Positions 32,291 to 43,319 of a stretch of 64,000 nucleotides of DNA are shown piece after piece (the first letter of the stretch is position 1; each line of letters opens with the position of its first letter). The notes below the pieces were generated by a model, which was given only the letters and a program-made list of their open reading frames with translations, did no database searches and had not been told where the DNA came from. The translations under genes and the position numbers were made by a program. This stretch comes from Ophiobolus disseminans (Eukaryota > Ascomycota > Dothideomycetes > Pleosporales > Phaeosphaeriaceae), in contig MU006220.1 in assembly GCA_010093685.1 (NCBI GenBank), forward strand, positions 1,519,502 to 1,583,501, in the 5' to 3' direction.

Positions 32291-34160
32291 CTACGAGTCC
32301 GCCATCTTGACGTCCTCGTCGACGGTAGGCAATGGGACTGCACGGTACAACAGAATGAGTGCAGAGTGACTTTGACCTGTTGAGTGTTAGTTGATGCGCG
32401 TTGGCAGTGACAATAGAGGAGCACTCACCACCACCAGACAGTGTCTGAATGCGCTCAGCATCGACCTCAGACACTTTCTCGTCGTTGAACCACCACCACT
32501 TGCCGTCCTCTTCTTTCCGCTTACCAGTTTTGGGGTCTTTGGGTCCCTGCTTCTTGATGAACGATGTGTAATGACCACTGTCAGCGCTAGCGCCCTGGTG
32601 CGTAATGACACCTCGGAGCTCATAAAGACCAGTCTGGTTGGCACCATCATCCGCAGCCATCTTGGGGTCCACGAGCGCAAGGACTTCCTTCTTCGCAGCC
32701 AGGATGGACGCGGCGCGCTCTTCCTCAATCTGAGCATCGGTCTTGTACTCGACTTCGGCCATCTCGGTGTCCTCAGCCGGCTTCTTCGCATCTTCCTTCG
32801 CCTTCGCAATGTCCTTCTTCTTCTGCAGAGGCTCTTTGCTAGCATTGGGGCCTTGGTCGTTCTCCTCGCCAGCCTTCATGCGCTTCTGACGCTTGCGGGC
32901 GCGCTCAACATCCTCCTCTTCCTTGCGCACCTCACGAATCTTGTCGCGAACAGGGATGAGCAGCTTTTTCAGGTCATCCGTGCAAAACTCCAGCGCATCC
33001 AGCTCGTCCGGGAATGTGACCTTTCGCATAATCTTTGCCTTCTTATTCGTATCCTTTCGCCAGTCAAAGCGGACGAAATGTACGGGCAGATGCTTGGGCA
33101 GGCGTGCGATGCGCGAAGTCTTCGTGTAGACTGCGTCTCGACCCAGAACCTCGGACCGTTTCTCAATCTGTTCCTTCAGACCAGCAGCAAGGCCGTCGCG
33201 GAGGTGGTTTGTTTCGACGTTGATGTGGCAGTTGAGCTTAAGGAAAAGGTCCTCGCTGAACACAGACTCCTCGCCGCCCTCCTTCGCCGCCGGCTCGTCA
33301 CACTCCATGGTGGACTCAAACTTGCCGGACATGTACTTGTCGATCCACGAGAGCTCTGCCTTGTCCTTTTCTGAGGCCTCGCCATTGACCTTCAGCTTGT
33401 TTCGCAGTAGCGACACGATCTGCGACCAAGCCTCTTCCGCATCTTGCTGTGCGTAGCCGTGTCCGTCCTTTGATTTCTGGGCAAACTGAGGGAAGGCGGT
33501 TCGGAGGGCGTTGAGGAACATGAGCGGTGGGAAGCCCTGTTGGGTTTCAGACATTTGTTTGAACAGATCGCGAAGGGAGCCTGTGAGATCTGTCGAGGCA
33601 CCGAGGCCACCGAGACCGAGCGAGCTGAGTGCCGAAGTTGATGCTGAGCTGGATGAACCGCCACTGCTGCTAGCGGAATACTGCAGAAGCTCCTCTTGCA
33701 GCTCTGGGATACTCCTGAGCGCCTGTAGCGTAGAGTTCATGTAACACGTATTCCCCAGATTCTGGAGACCCGCCGGTGTTGCTCCCTCCAACTGCGCAGC
33801 CTCCGCCTCGTCCATGTCTTCTAGAAACTTGATCTTCTCCTTGGGTTTCTCGATGACCTGGGCGCTGTCCGAAGGCGTACCCATCATCATCAGCACCTGG
33901 TTGGGCTTTAGGCCGAGCTTGGACATGTCGGCGTCATCCTTGAGCTGGCCGCCCTTGACGATAATCTTCTGGCGCTCGGGCTCGACCTGCGTGATAGAGT
34001 AGAGCTGGTACTTGAATGTCTCGCCGGTGGAGGTTGGGTCGACTTCAAGCTCGTGCTTCTTGCCTTGGTGCTTTACGATTACTGTGAGAGTTTGGTGTTA
34101 GTGGCGCGTCAAACATTACAAGACATGAATCATCTTGTCCGTACCTGGTATAGACGCCAT
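32291..34160 (-). CDS. UBP6: proteasome-associated deubiquitinase Ubp6/USP14
   Basis: Three exons on the minus strand: 34145-34160, 32429-34081 and 32291-32376, 584 residues. A ubiquitin-like domain at residues 1-75 (VIVKHQGKKHELEVD, GGQLKDDADMSKLGL) docks on Rpn1 of the proteasome. The USP domain has the Cys box GLQNLGNTCYMNSTLQAL near residue 115, QQDAEEAWSQI, and the His box ADSGHYTSFIK near residue 510, with WWWFNDEKVSEV after it. A short last exon completes the domain (SHSALILLYRAV). It trims ubiquitin chains on proteasome-bound substrates. A long Lys/Glu-rich insertion separates the catalytic boxes. It faces ARPC4 across about 280 bases. Confidence 0.95.
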
Positions 34161-34444
34161 GGTGACTGCTCAGAAGTTTAGCTCCGCTTGTGAGAGAGTG
34201 TAGAGAAGAGTTGGGGTGGCAGCGGCGAGTGTGGTGTTTATGATGGCTCGCGGGGCAAAAGTATGGCTGTTCGGCGAAGCATGCGGAAACAGGCGCACAG
34301 ACGCACCTTCCGCCTTACGCACCCTAGCTACCTTCACCACCCCACCAGGCACCTCCGACGCTGCATACTGGCATGCCATAGCCCACAACCACCGAACCCA
34401 GCGCCCGCATCACAGTCCTGAGCTGACTCTGAGCTCTCCTCACC
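34161..34444. promoter_or_regulatory. divergent promoter, UBP6 / ARPC4
   Basis: 284 bases between the two start codons hold both promoters. No specific site recognised. Confidence 0.5.
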
Positions 34445-35071
34445 ATGGTACTGCATCCCTACCACTCCGACCCGCCAATGCCGCCACAATACTAACACAC
34501 TACTCGCAGTCCCAATCCCTCCGCCCATATCTACAATGCGTGCGCTCCTCCCTGACCGCCGCGCTCTCCCTCTCAAACTTCGCCTCACAAGCCTCTGAGC
34601 GCCACAACGTGCCCGAAATCGAAGCCGCGTCCTCCCCCGAGGTCATCCTCAACCCGCTCACCGTCTCCCGCAACGAGAATGAGCGCGTCTACATTGAGCC
34701 GTCGATCAACAGTGTGCGCATTAGCATCAACATCAAACAGGCCGATGAGATCGAACACATCCTCGTGCACAAGTTCACAAGGTTCCTGACGCAGCGCGCC
34801 GAGAGCTTCTATATCATGAGGAGGAAGCCGGTCAAGGGATATGATATCAGCTTCTTGGTCACAAACTTCCATACCGAGGAGATGCTGAAGCATAAGCTTG
34901 TGGATTTCATTATTCAGTTTATGGAGGAGGTGGACAAGGAGATTAGCGAGATGAAACTGTTTTTGAATGCGAGGGCGCGTTTCGTAGCGGAGAGCTTCTT
35001 GACACCGGTACGTTGCGCTTCTTCTTCCTGGCTGAGATGGAGATTACTAACTGGGGCATTAGTTCGATTGA
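34445..35071 (+). CDS. ARC19: Arp2/3 complex subunit 4 (20 kDa)
   Basis: Three exons: 34445-34447, 34510-35007 and 35063-35071, 169 residues. The first exon is only the start codon, in context ctcaccATG followed at once by the donor GTACTG; the last exon encodes just Phe-Asp-stop. The body matches ARPC4 throughout: LRPYLQCVRSSLTAALSLS, NERVYIEPSINSVRISI, IKQADEIEHILVHKF, FYIMRRKPVKGYDISFLVTN and MEEVDKEISEMKLFLNARAR. ARPC4 with ARPC2 forms the structural core of Arp2/3, which nucleates branched actin at endocytic patches. The protein has the usual length of about 168 residues. Confidence 0.95.
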
Positions 35072-35402
35072 GCGGAAGTGTGCAGCGAGACGTGTATATA
35101 CCGTGCCGAGGGTGAATCCGAGAGCAGGTGGGCCTTCTCTTGCAAGGTTCAAAGACCAAGCCAGGCAGTGCTGAGCATCAGAAGACAGAGCACGCACTTG
35201 GTTGCGACGGATCGGCATCACACCGATAGCAAAATGACGAACGAATCAATCACAATGCTACAGCTGTTTCCACACAAATTTCGTACGAGACTCCATCCTG
35301 AATTTATGTCGTTGGAATTCTATGGTATCACATCCTCGTCGTCACTCAGCATGTCCTCGTTATACTCGTGGTCAAGCCCGAAAGCACATCTTACATGTCT
35401 CT

Positions 35403-36084
35403 CTACAACTTCGCCAACACCTCCTCCGCCCCACTAACCGTAACCTGACCCGGACTCTTCTCGTTCTCCGCATACGTAACCTTTCCATTATCAAACACCA
35501 TAGCCCAGCGTCCACTATTCATACGTTAGCACCGTCACATCCACCAAATAAGGAAAAGAAATCACTTACTTCCTATCCCCCATACCCGCAGCCCAGCCAT
35601 GTTCCTTACTGAAGAAAGTCTTGGTATCGCTCAAGAACAAGATATCATCGCCCTTGACGCCATTGACCTTGCCCCACGCATTCATGACCCAGCTATCGTT
35701 GCTCGCAATCACAGCGACGATGTCGACACCCTTCTCGGCGAACTTGGCGCGCTGCAGGATGTATGGGGGGAGGTGGCGGGCTTGGCAGCTGTTGCAATGG
35801 GAGGTTAGAGAGTGGCCTGGGCGAATTGGGAGGGGTGGGAGCGGTGTTACCCGGGTGTGAATGCGCCAGGCACGCTGAAGAGCACGACTTTCTTGCCGGC
35901 CCATTCTTTGCTGGCGTCGTATTCTTGGGGGAGGCCGCAGGCAGTTGGGTCGTCGTCTGTGATGGGGGCCCATCTGTGCATTATTGTCAGTTCGCTTTTG
36001 TCATGTCTTGAGGCGGGGTGCATAGTATACGTACTCGAACTTCACGCCCTCGGGCAGGGAGTCGCCGACTTTGAGAGGAGCCAT
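35403..36084 (-). CDS. type-5 peroxiredoxin (PMP20/Asp f 3-like)
   Basis: Four exons on the minus strand: 36035-36084, 35851-35973, 35570-35788 and 35403-35514, 167 residues. It starts MAPLKVGDSLPEGVKFEW and has CGLPQEYDASKEW, VVLFSVPGAFTPGCQ with the peroxidatic Cys, RHLPPYI, and VNDSW-like ASNDSWVMNAWGK. The family reduces hydrogen and alkyl peroxides with thioredoxin or glutathione; the closest named fungal relatives are Asp f 3 and yeast Ahp1/Pmp20. No clear C-terminal peroxisomal signal (ends LAKL), so cytosol is the default location. The three splice junctions keep phase. Confidence 0.92.
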
Positions 36085-36929
36085 TGTGATAGATTGGTAT
36101 GGAGGTGTGTTAATGTGGTATGTAGGGGAGTTTTGAGCCAAGTAGGAGGGTCGTAGTGAAGCTTTAATGTTTTGGGTGCATTCGTAAACTCGGAGCTCCA
36201 GATGGGCCTCTTGAAGCTTTGGTGGGGGTACCTGCATAGCGTCATCGGCGGGCACCGCATCGAGCCGAGGGACCTGCAAGTGGGAGTGTACCGAGCGTAG
36301 GTAAGTGACAAATACTTCTGTCCTATCGGTGCTTGTTCCTTCTCGCTCCTGGTCGAGCACCTTGGTTGTTGCGCTTCTGTCGGTCTTACATGTGTTCGGC
36401 ATATGCCGCCTCGAGACATATCTAGGCACAATGCTTAGTCAACAGCTCTGGACCTGTTGTGCGCGCTTCGTGCATTTTATCGGTGTACGGTAAGCATTGG
36501 GGATCATGGCAGAATTAATCACCATGTCTTGCATGCAGTGAGAAGTATCCAAACGATTGACACGTTGAGATACCGTAGAATCTCGTGTTGTACGGCCAAC
36601 TTCTCTCTACCGCCGCAGAAATGCCAGCCAATAGCGTTACTAGAATTAGCTATTCTGCAATAATTTACCACCTCAGGCCTTTGCTCTTCTCTTAGTAAGC
36701 TTTTATTAAGTCGGCCTCTCTGCGGCGATAAAGTGGAGTTGGCCGTATAACACGAGTTTCTACGGTAGACATGCGCTGATAATAAAGACGGTGAGACGTA
36801 ATGCAGCTTGCTAGGTTTCTCCCAACCGTGACGTGGCTTAGTTGTAGGAAGCATAAAGCCACGCTGCTGTAACTGTTCGTGCATGTCCTCAATACCTCAC
36901 CAACTGCAACCACTTTGATAACCTCAAGT
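36085..36929. other. intergenic carrying a MITE-like element
   Basis: Divergent region between the peroxiredoxin and the DUF1348 gene, about 845 bases, occupied in its second half by the inverted-repeat element at 36571-36767. Confidence 0.6.
36571..36767. mobile_element. MITE-like inverted-repeat element (Tc1/mariner type TA duplication)
   Basis: Inverted arms of about 53 bases, 36573-36625 and 36713-36765, match at roughly 45 positions and begin ccgtagaa / end ttctacgg. A TA dinucleotide flanks each end, as expected for Tc1/mariner target duplication. The A/T-rich centre of about 87 bases has no coding potential. Size and structure fit a non-autonomous element. Confidence 0.7.
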
Positions 36930-37525
36930 ATGTCCCTTGCTCCGCCTTTCAGCAACGAGACCGCCCATGCCAAGGTCAAGAAGGCACAAGACCTCTGGAA
37001 TTCTCAGTGAGAACTTCAAGCCTGATCCACTTGACATTCGCTGACCATGGAAGAAACCCACAGGTCATTGCCCGGGCCTATACGCCAGACAGCATCTGGA
37101 GGAACCGAGATTCTTTCATTGTCGGTACTGCGGCGATCGAGGAGCTCCTCACGAAAAAGTGGGCGAAAGAGAAGAACTACCGTCTGCGCAAGGAGCTCTT
37201 CGCATTCACGGAAAACAAGATCGCCGTGCAGTTTTGGTATGAGTTCCAGGATGCGCAAGACGGAATGAAGTGGAAACGATGTTATGGCCTCGAGGACTGG
37301 ACGTTCGCCGATGACGGGAAGATGCGCAAACGGCAGATGAGTGGCAACGATGTCGGGATAAGCGAAGCAGGTACGTGCTTGTCCTCTTCTATTCCAATTT
37401 TCGCCCTAGAGGCAGAGCGAGGCCCAATCTTGTGCGTGGCTGCAACTTCTGACTTCCTGTCAGATCGTTGGTTCAAGGAGGGTGTTGATGTCAACGAGGT
37501 CCAGATCAGCGAGGCGCATTGGTGA
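36930..37525 (+). CDS. DUF1348 / SnoaL-like (NTF2-fold) protein
   Basis: Three exons, 36930-37006, 37054-37370 and 37464-37525, 151 residues. After MSLAPPFSNETAHAKVKKAQ comes VIARAYTPDSIWRNRD, then KKWAKEKNYRLRKELFAF and KWKRCYGLEDWTFADDGKM, ending in DRWFKEGVDVNEVQISEAHW. This is the DUF1348 pattern, an NTF2-like small-molecule-binding fold found in bacteria and fungi with no established reaction. Both introns have a CTGAC branch site within 15 bases of the acceptor. Cytosolic by default. Confidence 0.87.
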
Positions 37526-37610
37526 TTGCGATGCCACAAAGGGCTTACGGCCAAATGCCTCTTCAGGACCGCCTCTCCTATCTAGCGTGGTTTCACGGGG
37601 CTGAATTGAT

Positions 37611-38128
37611 TCACGCCGGCGGGGTACCGTGTATAGCAATCAGTATGAACTCCGACTCTGTGTCTCGATCAGCAAACATGCAATAGCACCTGAATGTGGT
37701 TCCGCATACCAGGTAAAATGAAAAGTTCATTCTTCTTTGTCCGTAGCCTCAGTAGCTTGACCTCATCTTCCTTGTCCAGTTCGTCCACCAGATTTCCTGC
37801 GACTTTCAGGAAGTTCCAGACTAGGCTCGCTACATCCTCTGCGCTGTGTATGCCACTCTCCTTCCTGCCATTAGAGTAGCTGTCGGTGGAGCTGTCGGTG
37901 CTGGGCTCGCTCGATGCGGGGAGCGTACTGTTGGGGTTGGCTGCAGAACTCTTAGAGATCAGACCAGAGGTGCGAACGATTGCGCCCGTCTGGCGCGACA
38001 GTATGAGGGTGCTTTGAACGCCTGGCTTTTGGCTGACACGTGCGAGCCGCGAAAGCGTTTCGTCCGACTGCGCGAATGTTAGTTAAAGTAGGTCAAATGA
38101 GTAGAAGCCTCACAGAGTTCAGGGCCAT
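37611..38128 (-). CDS. roadblock/LC7 domain protein
   Basis: Three exons on the minus strand: 38114-38128 (five codons), 37710-38067 and 37611-37657, 139 residues. It starts MALNS|SDETLSRLARVSQKPGVQ, with STLILSRQTGAIVRTSGL, a long helix AEDVASLVWNFLKVAGNLV and the C-terminal strands RTKKNELFILP and EFILIAIHGTPPA. This is the roadblock fold of dynein light chains and of small-GTPase regulators (Ragulator, MglB). A Ser/Asn/Thr-rich insert of about 35 residues after the second strand is common in fungal members. Role as dynein light chain is likely but not shown. Divergent from IPI1. Confidence 0.85.
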
Positions 38129-38424
38129 CGTGGGTGCGAGGCTAGTATGATGGCTTTTCTGATGTGGATGCGCGGGTGCTGCTGTTGGTGTTCGAACGAT
38201 CAATGAGCCGCGGCAAGTACAGCCGAGCCGGACCCTGCCAAGAGTTCGACTAGTCTAGCCTCACCCGCGTTAGTGCCCTTTGCAGATCATCTTTTTTCCT
38301 CCAGGGCAAAGACCCAGTGCACCCAAAACAGATCGTATACCAGTGATCTGGCAGCATTCATGCTTCTGGACAACTCATCTACGTCACATCAAAATACACA
38401 CCTGGACTGCGGCTGAAAGACAAG
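38129..38424. promoter_or_regulatory. divergent promoter, LC7 / IPI1
   Basis: 296 bases separate the two ATGs. No distinct site recognised. Confidence 0.5.
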
Positions 38425-39543
38425 ATGACTTCAAGCTCTAGGAAAAAGAAGGATAAGAAGAAGGACTTCCAGGTTCGCATACCCCTACGAAATCACGAGA
38501 GAACATCCAATTAAGATGCGCATAGAAACCAAAATTGAAGGTCGGCAAGACACGCCCCAAGGCGGCCAACAGCACAAATACAAGCTTCAAGGCTAAATGT
38601 ATGTGAGCTTGTCTTGTTGCAAAAGCAGTTACTTACAAAACCAGCGATCGCATTGAAGCAGCAATCGCTGTCCACGGTTGCACCTACACTGGAAGCACAA
38701 TGTGCACATCACTTGGGACTACTGAATCACAAGTCTGATGCGCAACGTCGCGAGTCTCTGGCCTACTTGACGACAGCTATGATGAACAACCCACCTATGG
38801 CCGCTTTACCGCAGCCGCCGTCTGTCATCATTCCGACAGCACAGCGACTAATTCTGGATGGATCCAACAACGTTCGCCAGCAGCTTCTCAAGCTTTTACA
38901 AAGTCTGCCACAGCCCGACATTGCTAGTCATGCTGATCAGCTTTTACTTCACGCCAGAGCTGCAATGACTCACTTAGCCAACGAAATCAAGGTTTTTGGG
39001 CTCGATGTGCTCGAATGGCTGCTCGGAGTTGCAGGTGACGAGGTAGTTAGCTGCGCTGGTGGTTGGGTGAAGATGCTGAAATGTTTCCTCAACTTGCTTG
39101 GCTGGCAGAGCGAAGCGACAAGCAAATGGTCGGCACCAAAGTCATATGGCAAAGCCGACTCGAAGATCCAATCAAGGCAGATAACTGTTCTCACAGCATT
39201 TCTCCGTGCTGGTCTGTTCCATGCACAAGCTGTTACGTCCATCGTCCCTAATGGGAACAACTTTCCGCTTTGGCAGACCGAGCACCACGTTGTGTCAGAT
39301 CGCTCGAATGCATTTGCAAACCTGAATCTGTTTGGTGCTACGAGAGACGAGGAGGCGGAGATGTACGAGGACCGGGAAGATCGACAGAGAGTGTTTCACG
39401 ACAGAGCGGAAGCAGCGGTCGCTACAGGTCTGGAGCAAGCAACGAAAGGTGGCGGTGAATTAGGTCGCGCTGCTGCACAGCTTCGCAAGGTGATCAAAGA
39501 AGGCATGGCCGACTTCTATCGAGAAGAAATTACAGTTTCATAA
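38425..39543 (+). CDS. IPI1: pre-rRNA-processing protein Ipi1 (TEX10-like)
   Basis: Three exons, 38425-38472, 38526-38598 and 38645-39543, 339 residues. The Lys-rich start (MTSSSRKKKDKKKDFQ, then KVGKTRPKAANSTNTSFK) and the following SLSTVAPT, AYLTTAMMN and PTAQRLILDGSNNVRQQLL are the family pattern. The rest is an alpha-helical HEAT-like array. Ipi1 belongs to the Rix1 complex with Rix1 and Ipi3, needed for removal of ITS2 and 60S maturation in the nucleus. The first two exons are small and mostly basic. Confidence 0.9.
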
Positions 39544-39899
39544 ATCGAATAACAACAGCCATGATGAATTAAGCCTATTAGGTGTGCGTGCTATGAATTG
39601 TGTTACAGCAATTTGTTGCTAATGCAACAGGTTTCACTGGGCCTTTTATGCAATTTGACTCATTACATGCCACCGCCAAGCACCTAGCGTGCTCCACTCA
39701 CCTCTACTATATAAGGTCAGCATTTCTCGTCCATTCCGTTCTCTTTGAGACTTAACTTAAGTGTCTCTCGGTTGCAAAGAAAGCGCGCTAAGTCTGTTTG
39801 AGCTATGTCATGAGTGAGATAGCTGGGCTTACGTAACCTGCGCTAAGCTTGTAATAAATTGCAAGAGAGTACCTGTGCCACCTATCATCCAGCCACAGC
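39544..39899. other. intergenic with TATA-like box
   Basis: 3' region of IPI1 and promoter of the DUF262 gene; tatataag occurs at 39708-39715, about 185 bases before the ATG. Confidence 0.5.
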
Positions 39900-42639
39900 A
39901 TGCCAGGGTGCGCTATGGATCACAGTCAGGCAAGCGCTATCACTACGAAGCGCTCAACAGCAGCCAGCAGAGGCACGCTTCAACCTTTCATCAAAGATGA
40001 AAATGAGAACACGCTTGGCGATAATGATTACGACGAGGACACGTACAGACCACGGCCGCAGCTGCCAAAGCCGTTCGTAGTCATGCGAAGCCTGGCGCAT
40101 CTTATAAGTAGGTGAGAGAATGGGACACGCGCAGACCAAAACTAAAACAGATATAGGAGACCTCGATACTGGCCTCATCGATGTCGATCCGGAATACCAG
40201 CGAGAGGTTGTATGGACAGGTGAATATGATTGAGCATCATTCCTGCAACCAAACGGCTCTAACATTCACATCTAGCTGACCGAATGACGGGTCTTATCAA
40301 CTCATTGATGGGTAAGGTCTATCCAACATCAAAAGGCCCAAATCAGCCACTTACTTCATTACAGAAAACTTTTACATACCGCCAATAATACTCAACAAGA
40401 AGGCGCTTTCAAAACAATCACCAGACATGCCCAGCACGATACATGTCTGCGTTGATGGAAAGCAACGCTTGTCTTCAGTACGAGCTTTTGTCAAAGGTGT
40501 AAGTAGCGTTTTAACCACTTTCACGGAAGATAGAAGCTGATCTCCAACCTATAGATGATACCATGTCTTGATCACCGGGGTGAAAAATGGTGAGTATTGG
40601 CTTCTGCTCATGACCAAATCACAACTAAACAGCGCAGGTTCTTCTGCGAAACACCCATAAGCCGACGCAAGAAGGTTCTCTCCGAAGACGCACAGAAGAA
40701 ATTTCTAGCAAAAGAATTTGTTTCTTTTGAATTCAAAGATCTGTCACAGGAGCAGGAAGAGGATCTTTTCGCAAGAGTGCAGATGGGGGTGCAGCTCAGT
40801 CTGGCGGAAAAGATGCGTGCGTCGACTGGCCCTTGGCAAGAGTTGGCAAGACTGTTTGTGGAAGACTTTCCCATTGTTTACTCGCTCATGAAGGATCGTG
40901 CACGTGCCAAAGACTTCCAGCTCACACTATCTTGCTTCAGTCAGATTGTGGAAGTTATGCACCCCACAGCAGCGGACGGAATCCCAATATTAAAGACAGG
41001 CCACACCTCACTTCCCAAGTTGCTAAACAACAAGGGAGCGGTCGATGATGGTATCAAATCTCATCTTGCTAGCGTATGGAGCACCTTCAAAGATCTAGTC
41101 GAGCAGGACTCTAACACTTTCACCAACGCCAACAAATACCTGCGAGGTGTGCAGACGTTTGCGCCTGTCGAAATGGTCGGTGTCACTGTCCTGATCTCGA
41201 TGTATGCCGAAACCCGAAACCAGCAGTTACTCCTAGGCGACATTAGAGGCATGCGAGAGGCCATTCGAGAGCATTTTGTCGACATCCGAACGAATAACTC
41301 TCTTTGGAAATTTATTTGGGAGTATCTTGAGGATCTCGAGACTACAAGAGGCGCTGTGGATGGGAGCACGGTAACACGCGGAATCGTGCAACCTGCAAAG
41401 CCGAGTGCTAGCGATACAGATTCGGCAGCACGCTCACCCACGAGCCCGGCTCCGAAAGTGGGAGCGAAGAGAGCAAGGCCCACTGCGAAGACGAAGCCGT
41501 CGAGCATCCTACCACCCCAGCTACCATTCACTATCAAGAAGGAGGAGGGAACTCCGAAAAGTACAGAAGGACCATCTCAGCCGAAACGCCGACGTACGGA
41601 CCCTAGCCCATTAAGTCCTCCAGCTTCAGATGTGGAGCGGGCTACTAGCGGAACTTTCAGTACAGCCCTCTCATTAAATCAGTTCATATCACCGCCACCT
41701 CGACTCTCAGAGTTTGTAGCTGCGCAACCTCAATACCCACCTAGGTCAACCCATGCAATGGCAACGTCCGTTGCTTCACCCCGTTCATCAGTGCCGCCAC
41801 AACCTCTACCTACAGCAACGGCAGTCCATACAAATGCGGCGACCGTACCACGGCAGATGAAGTCTCCGGTTTCAAAACGTCCATGCAACTCGCCTCATGC
41901 CTCTGTGCAAACAGTGCCATTGCCGGCAGGCCTCAGTTCTCGAACTCCCTCTTCTGCCCCTCCCATTTCTGCAGCAGCGCTTCAAAGTCACGGCCTCGGG
42001 CAAATCATTTCCCCATCAAGGCATGCGTTAATGGCTTCCTCGGTATCTGTAGCTCCTATGCAACAGCTTCCGCCTGCGAATAACCTCTCCAATAGCGGAT
42101 CTGATGGGACAGCTTCGACGATGCCGTCTGTACATGCTTCGTCGCAAGGGCGCCGAAATCATGGTAGTCCAGCACTACGTGCCGGACTCGGTGCTTTTGC
42201 ACCACGATATACAGAACAACAATGGGCAGGCGAGGTTCGGTCTGCCTCCCCTCAATCCATGCCAACATCAACTGCGCCTCCATCAAAACCTCAACCAGTA
42301 CGGAAGCCTGTCAAAGCACGCCAGCGCCCAACACCTGCTCAGTACGATGGTGCAATCGATCTCACCAGCGACGATGAGCACGATCTGCCAAAAAACGTTG
42401 AGCAGGAGCGACTGGACCTTCTCTCTGCGTTCAAAGCAAAGGCTCTGGCGGCAAAGCAAGCACAGACACAATCAGCACCTACGATCACAACTACAGCTGC
42501 AGCCCAGGAACTGACGTTGGGAGCGCCACGAGGATCCGCGCTCAAACCAAGGAATGCCGCGCAAAATATAACCGTGCGGGAGAACAACCCGTATGCGAGG
42601 TATAAGAGGGCTGGACATCCTGGACCTTCTGGGGCTTGA
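39900..42639 (+). CDS. eukaryotic DUF262 (GmrSD N-terminal-like) protein
   Basis: Six exons, 39900-40107, 40151-40219, 40276-40311, 40365-40498, 40555-40589 and 40638-42639, 827 residues. The first 170 residues are a DUF262 domain: VVMRSLAHLI, DVDPEYQREVVWTADRMTGL, MENFYIPPIILNK and VDGKQRLSSVRAF. Bacterial relatives carry DPEYQR and DGQQR in the nucleotidase-like half of GmrSD-type defence nucleases. A helical region continues to about residue 400; the rest is a long disordered Ser/Pro/Ala-rich tail with basic patches (PKRRRT, KPVRKPVKARQR) and one acidic patch (DLTSDDEHD, resembling a SUMO-interaction motif). No HNH half is visible. Likely nuclear; function unknown. The second exon may start six bases later, in frame. 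Confidence 0.82.
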
Positions 42640-43319
42640 TTTTGAATGGCGGCTATATATTATTCATATTTCTTACATATTTTGACGCATCATAGCATCA
42701 CATCAGCGTTTGAGTGGGGATGGTTTGAAGCATTGCGTGCAGGCTTTTTTCGGGTGAGGAAAATAGCATAGCGACTGCGGAAATATGACGAAAAGTCGTT
42801 TCCGTGAGGCTTTAGGTGTGGTTTAAAGTTTAATACTATTACTACAAATTCAAATTTCTTCGCTGAAGACACCTTTTCTATGTGGTACTTGATCGACATG
42901 TTGACAATCGCTAGCGCGGCGTGTGTTACCATTGAACACCAATCTTCATTCTTCGACAACGAAGCTCGTATCTACTCGACTCTTTGCACCTAAGCCTACT
43001 GCATTTCACTGATTCCGCTCTTGAATTGCGAGACTCCAGACTGCTTGTGTAGTGTGTCCGGTAAATGACATCATGCCGCCGTCGCGACTCCAACCCCACC
43101 GAAGCGCGTCCACTCCATCCTGCTGGAGCCACGCTATACATCTCTATCCAACATCATGACCTTACAATTCGCAATACTTACCACTTCTCCACGCGGCTAA
43201 TCATATGACCTATTTGAGCTACGGAAATCTGTATACTGGCGAACCCGGCCTCGGCTTTTGCGAATAATCGAGGCAGGCTTCATATCAACAACACCACAAC
43301 ATCAGCCACCGCAATCACA
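42640..43319. other. intergenic, DUF262 to SDR
   Basis: About 680 bases, A/T-rich in its first part. Holds 3' region and promoter; no gene supported. Confidence 0.5.

Noticed and set aside
32391..33374. 327-codon plus-strand open frame
   Set aside because: Antisense to the USP domain of UBP6, whose family motifs are clear on the other strand; no motif of its own.
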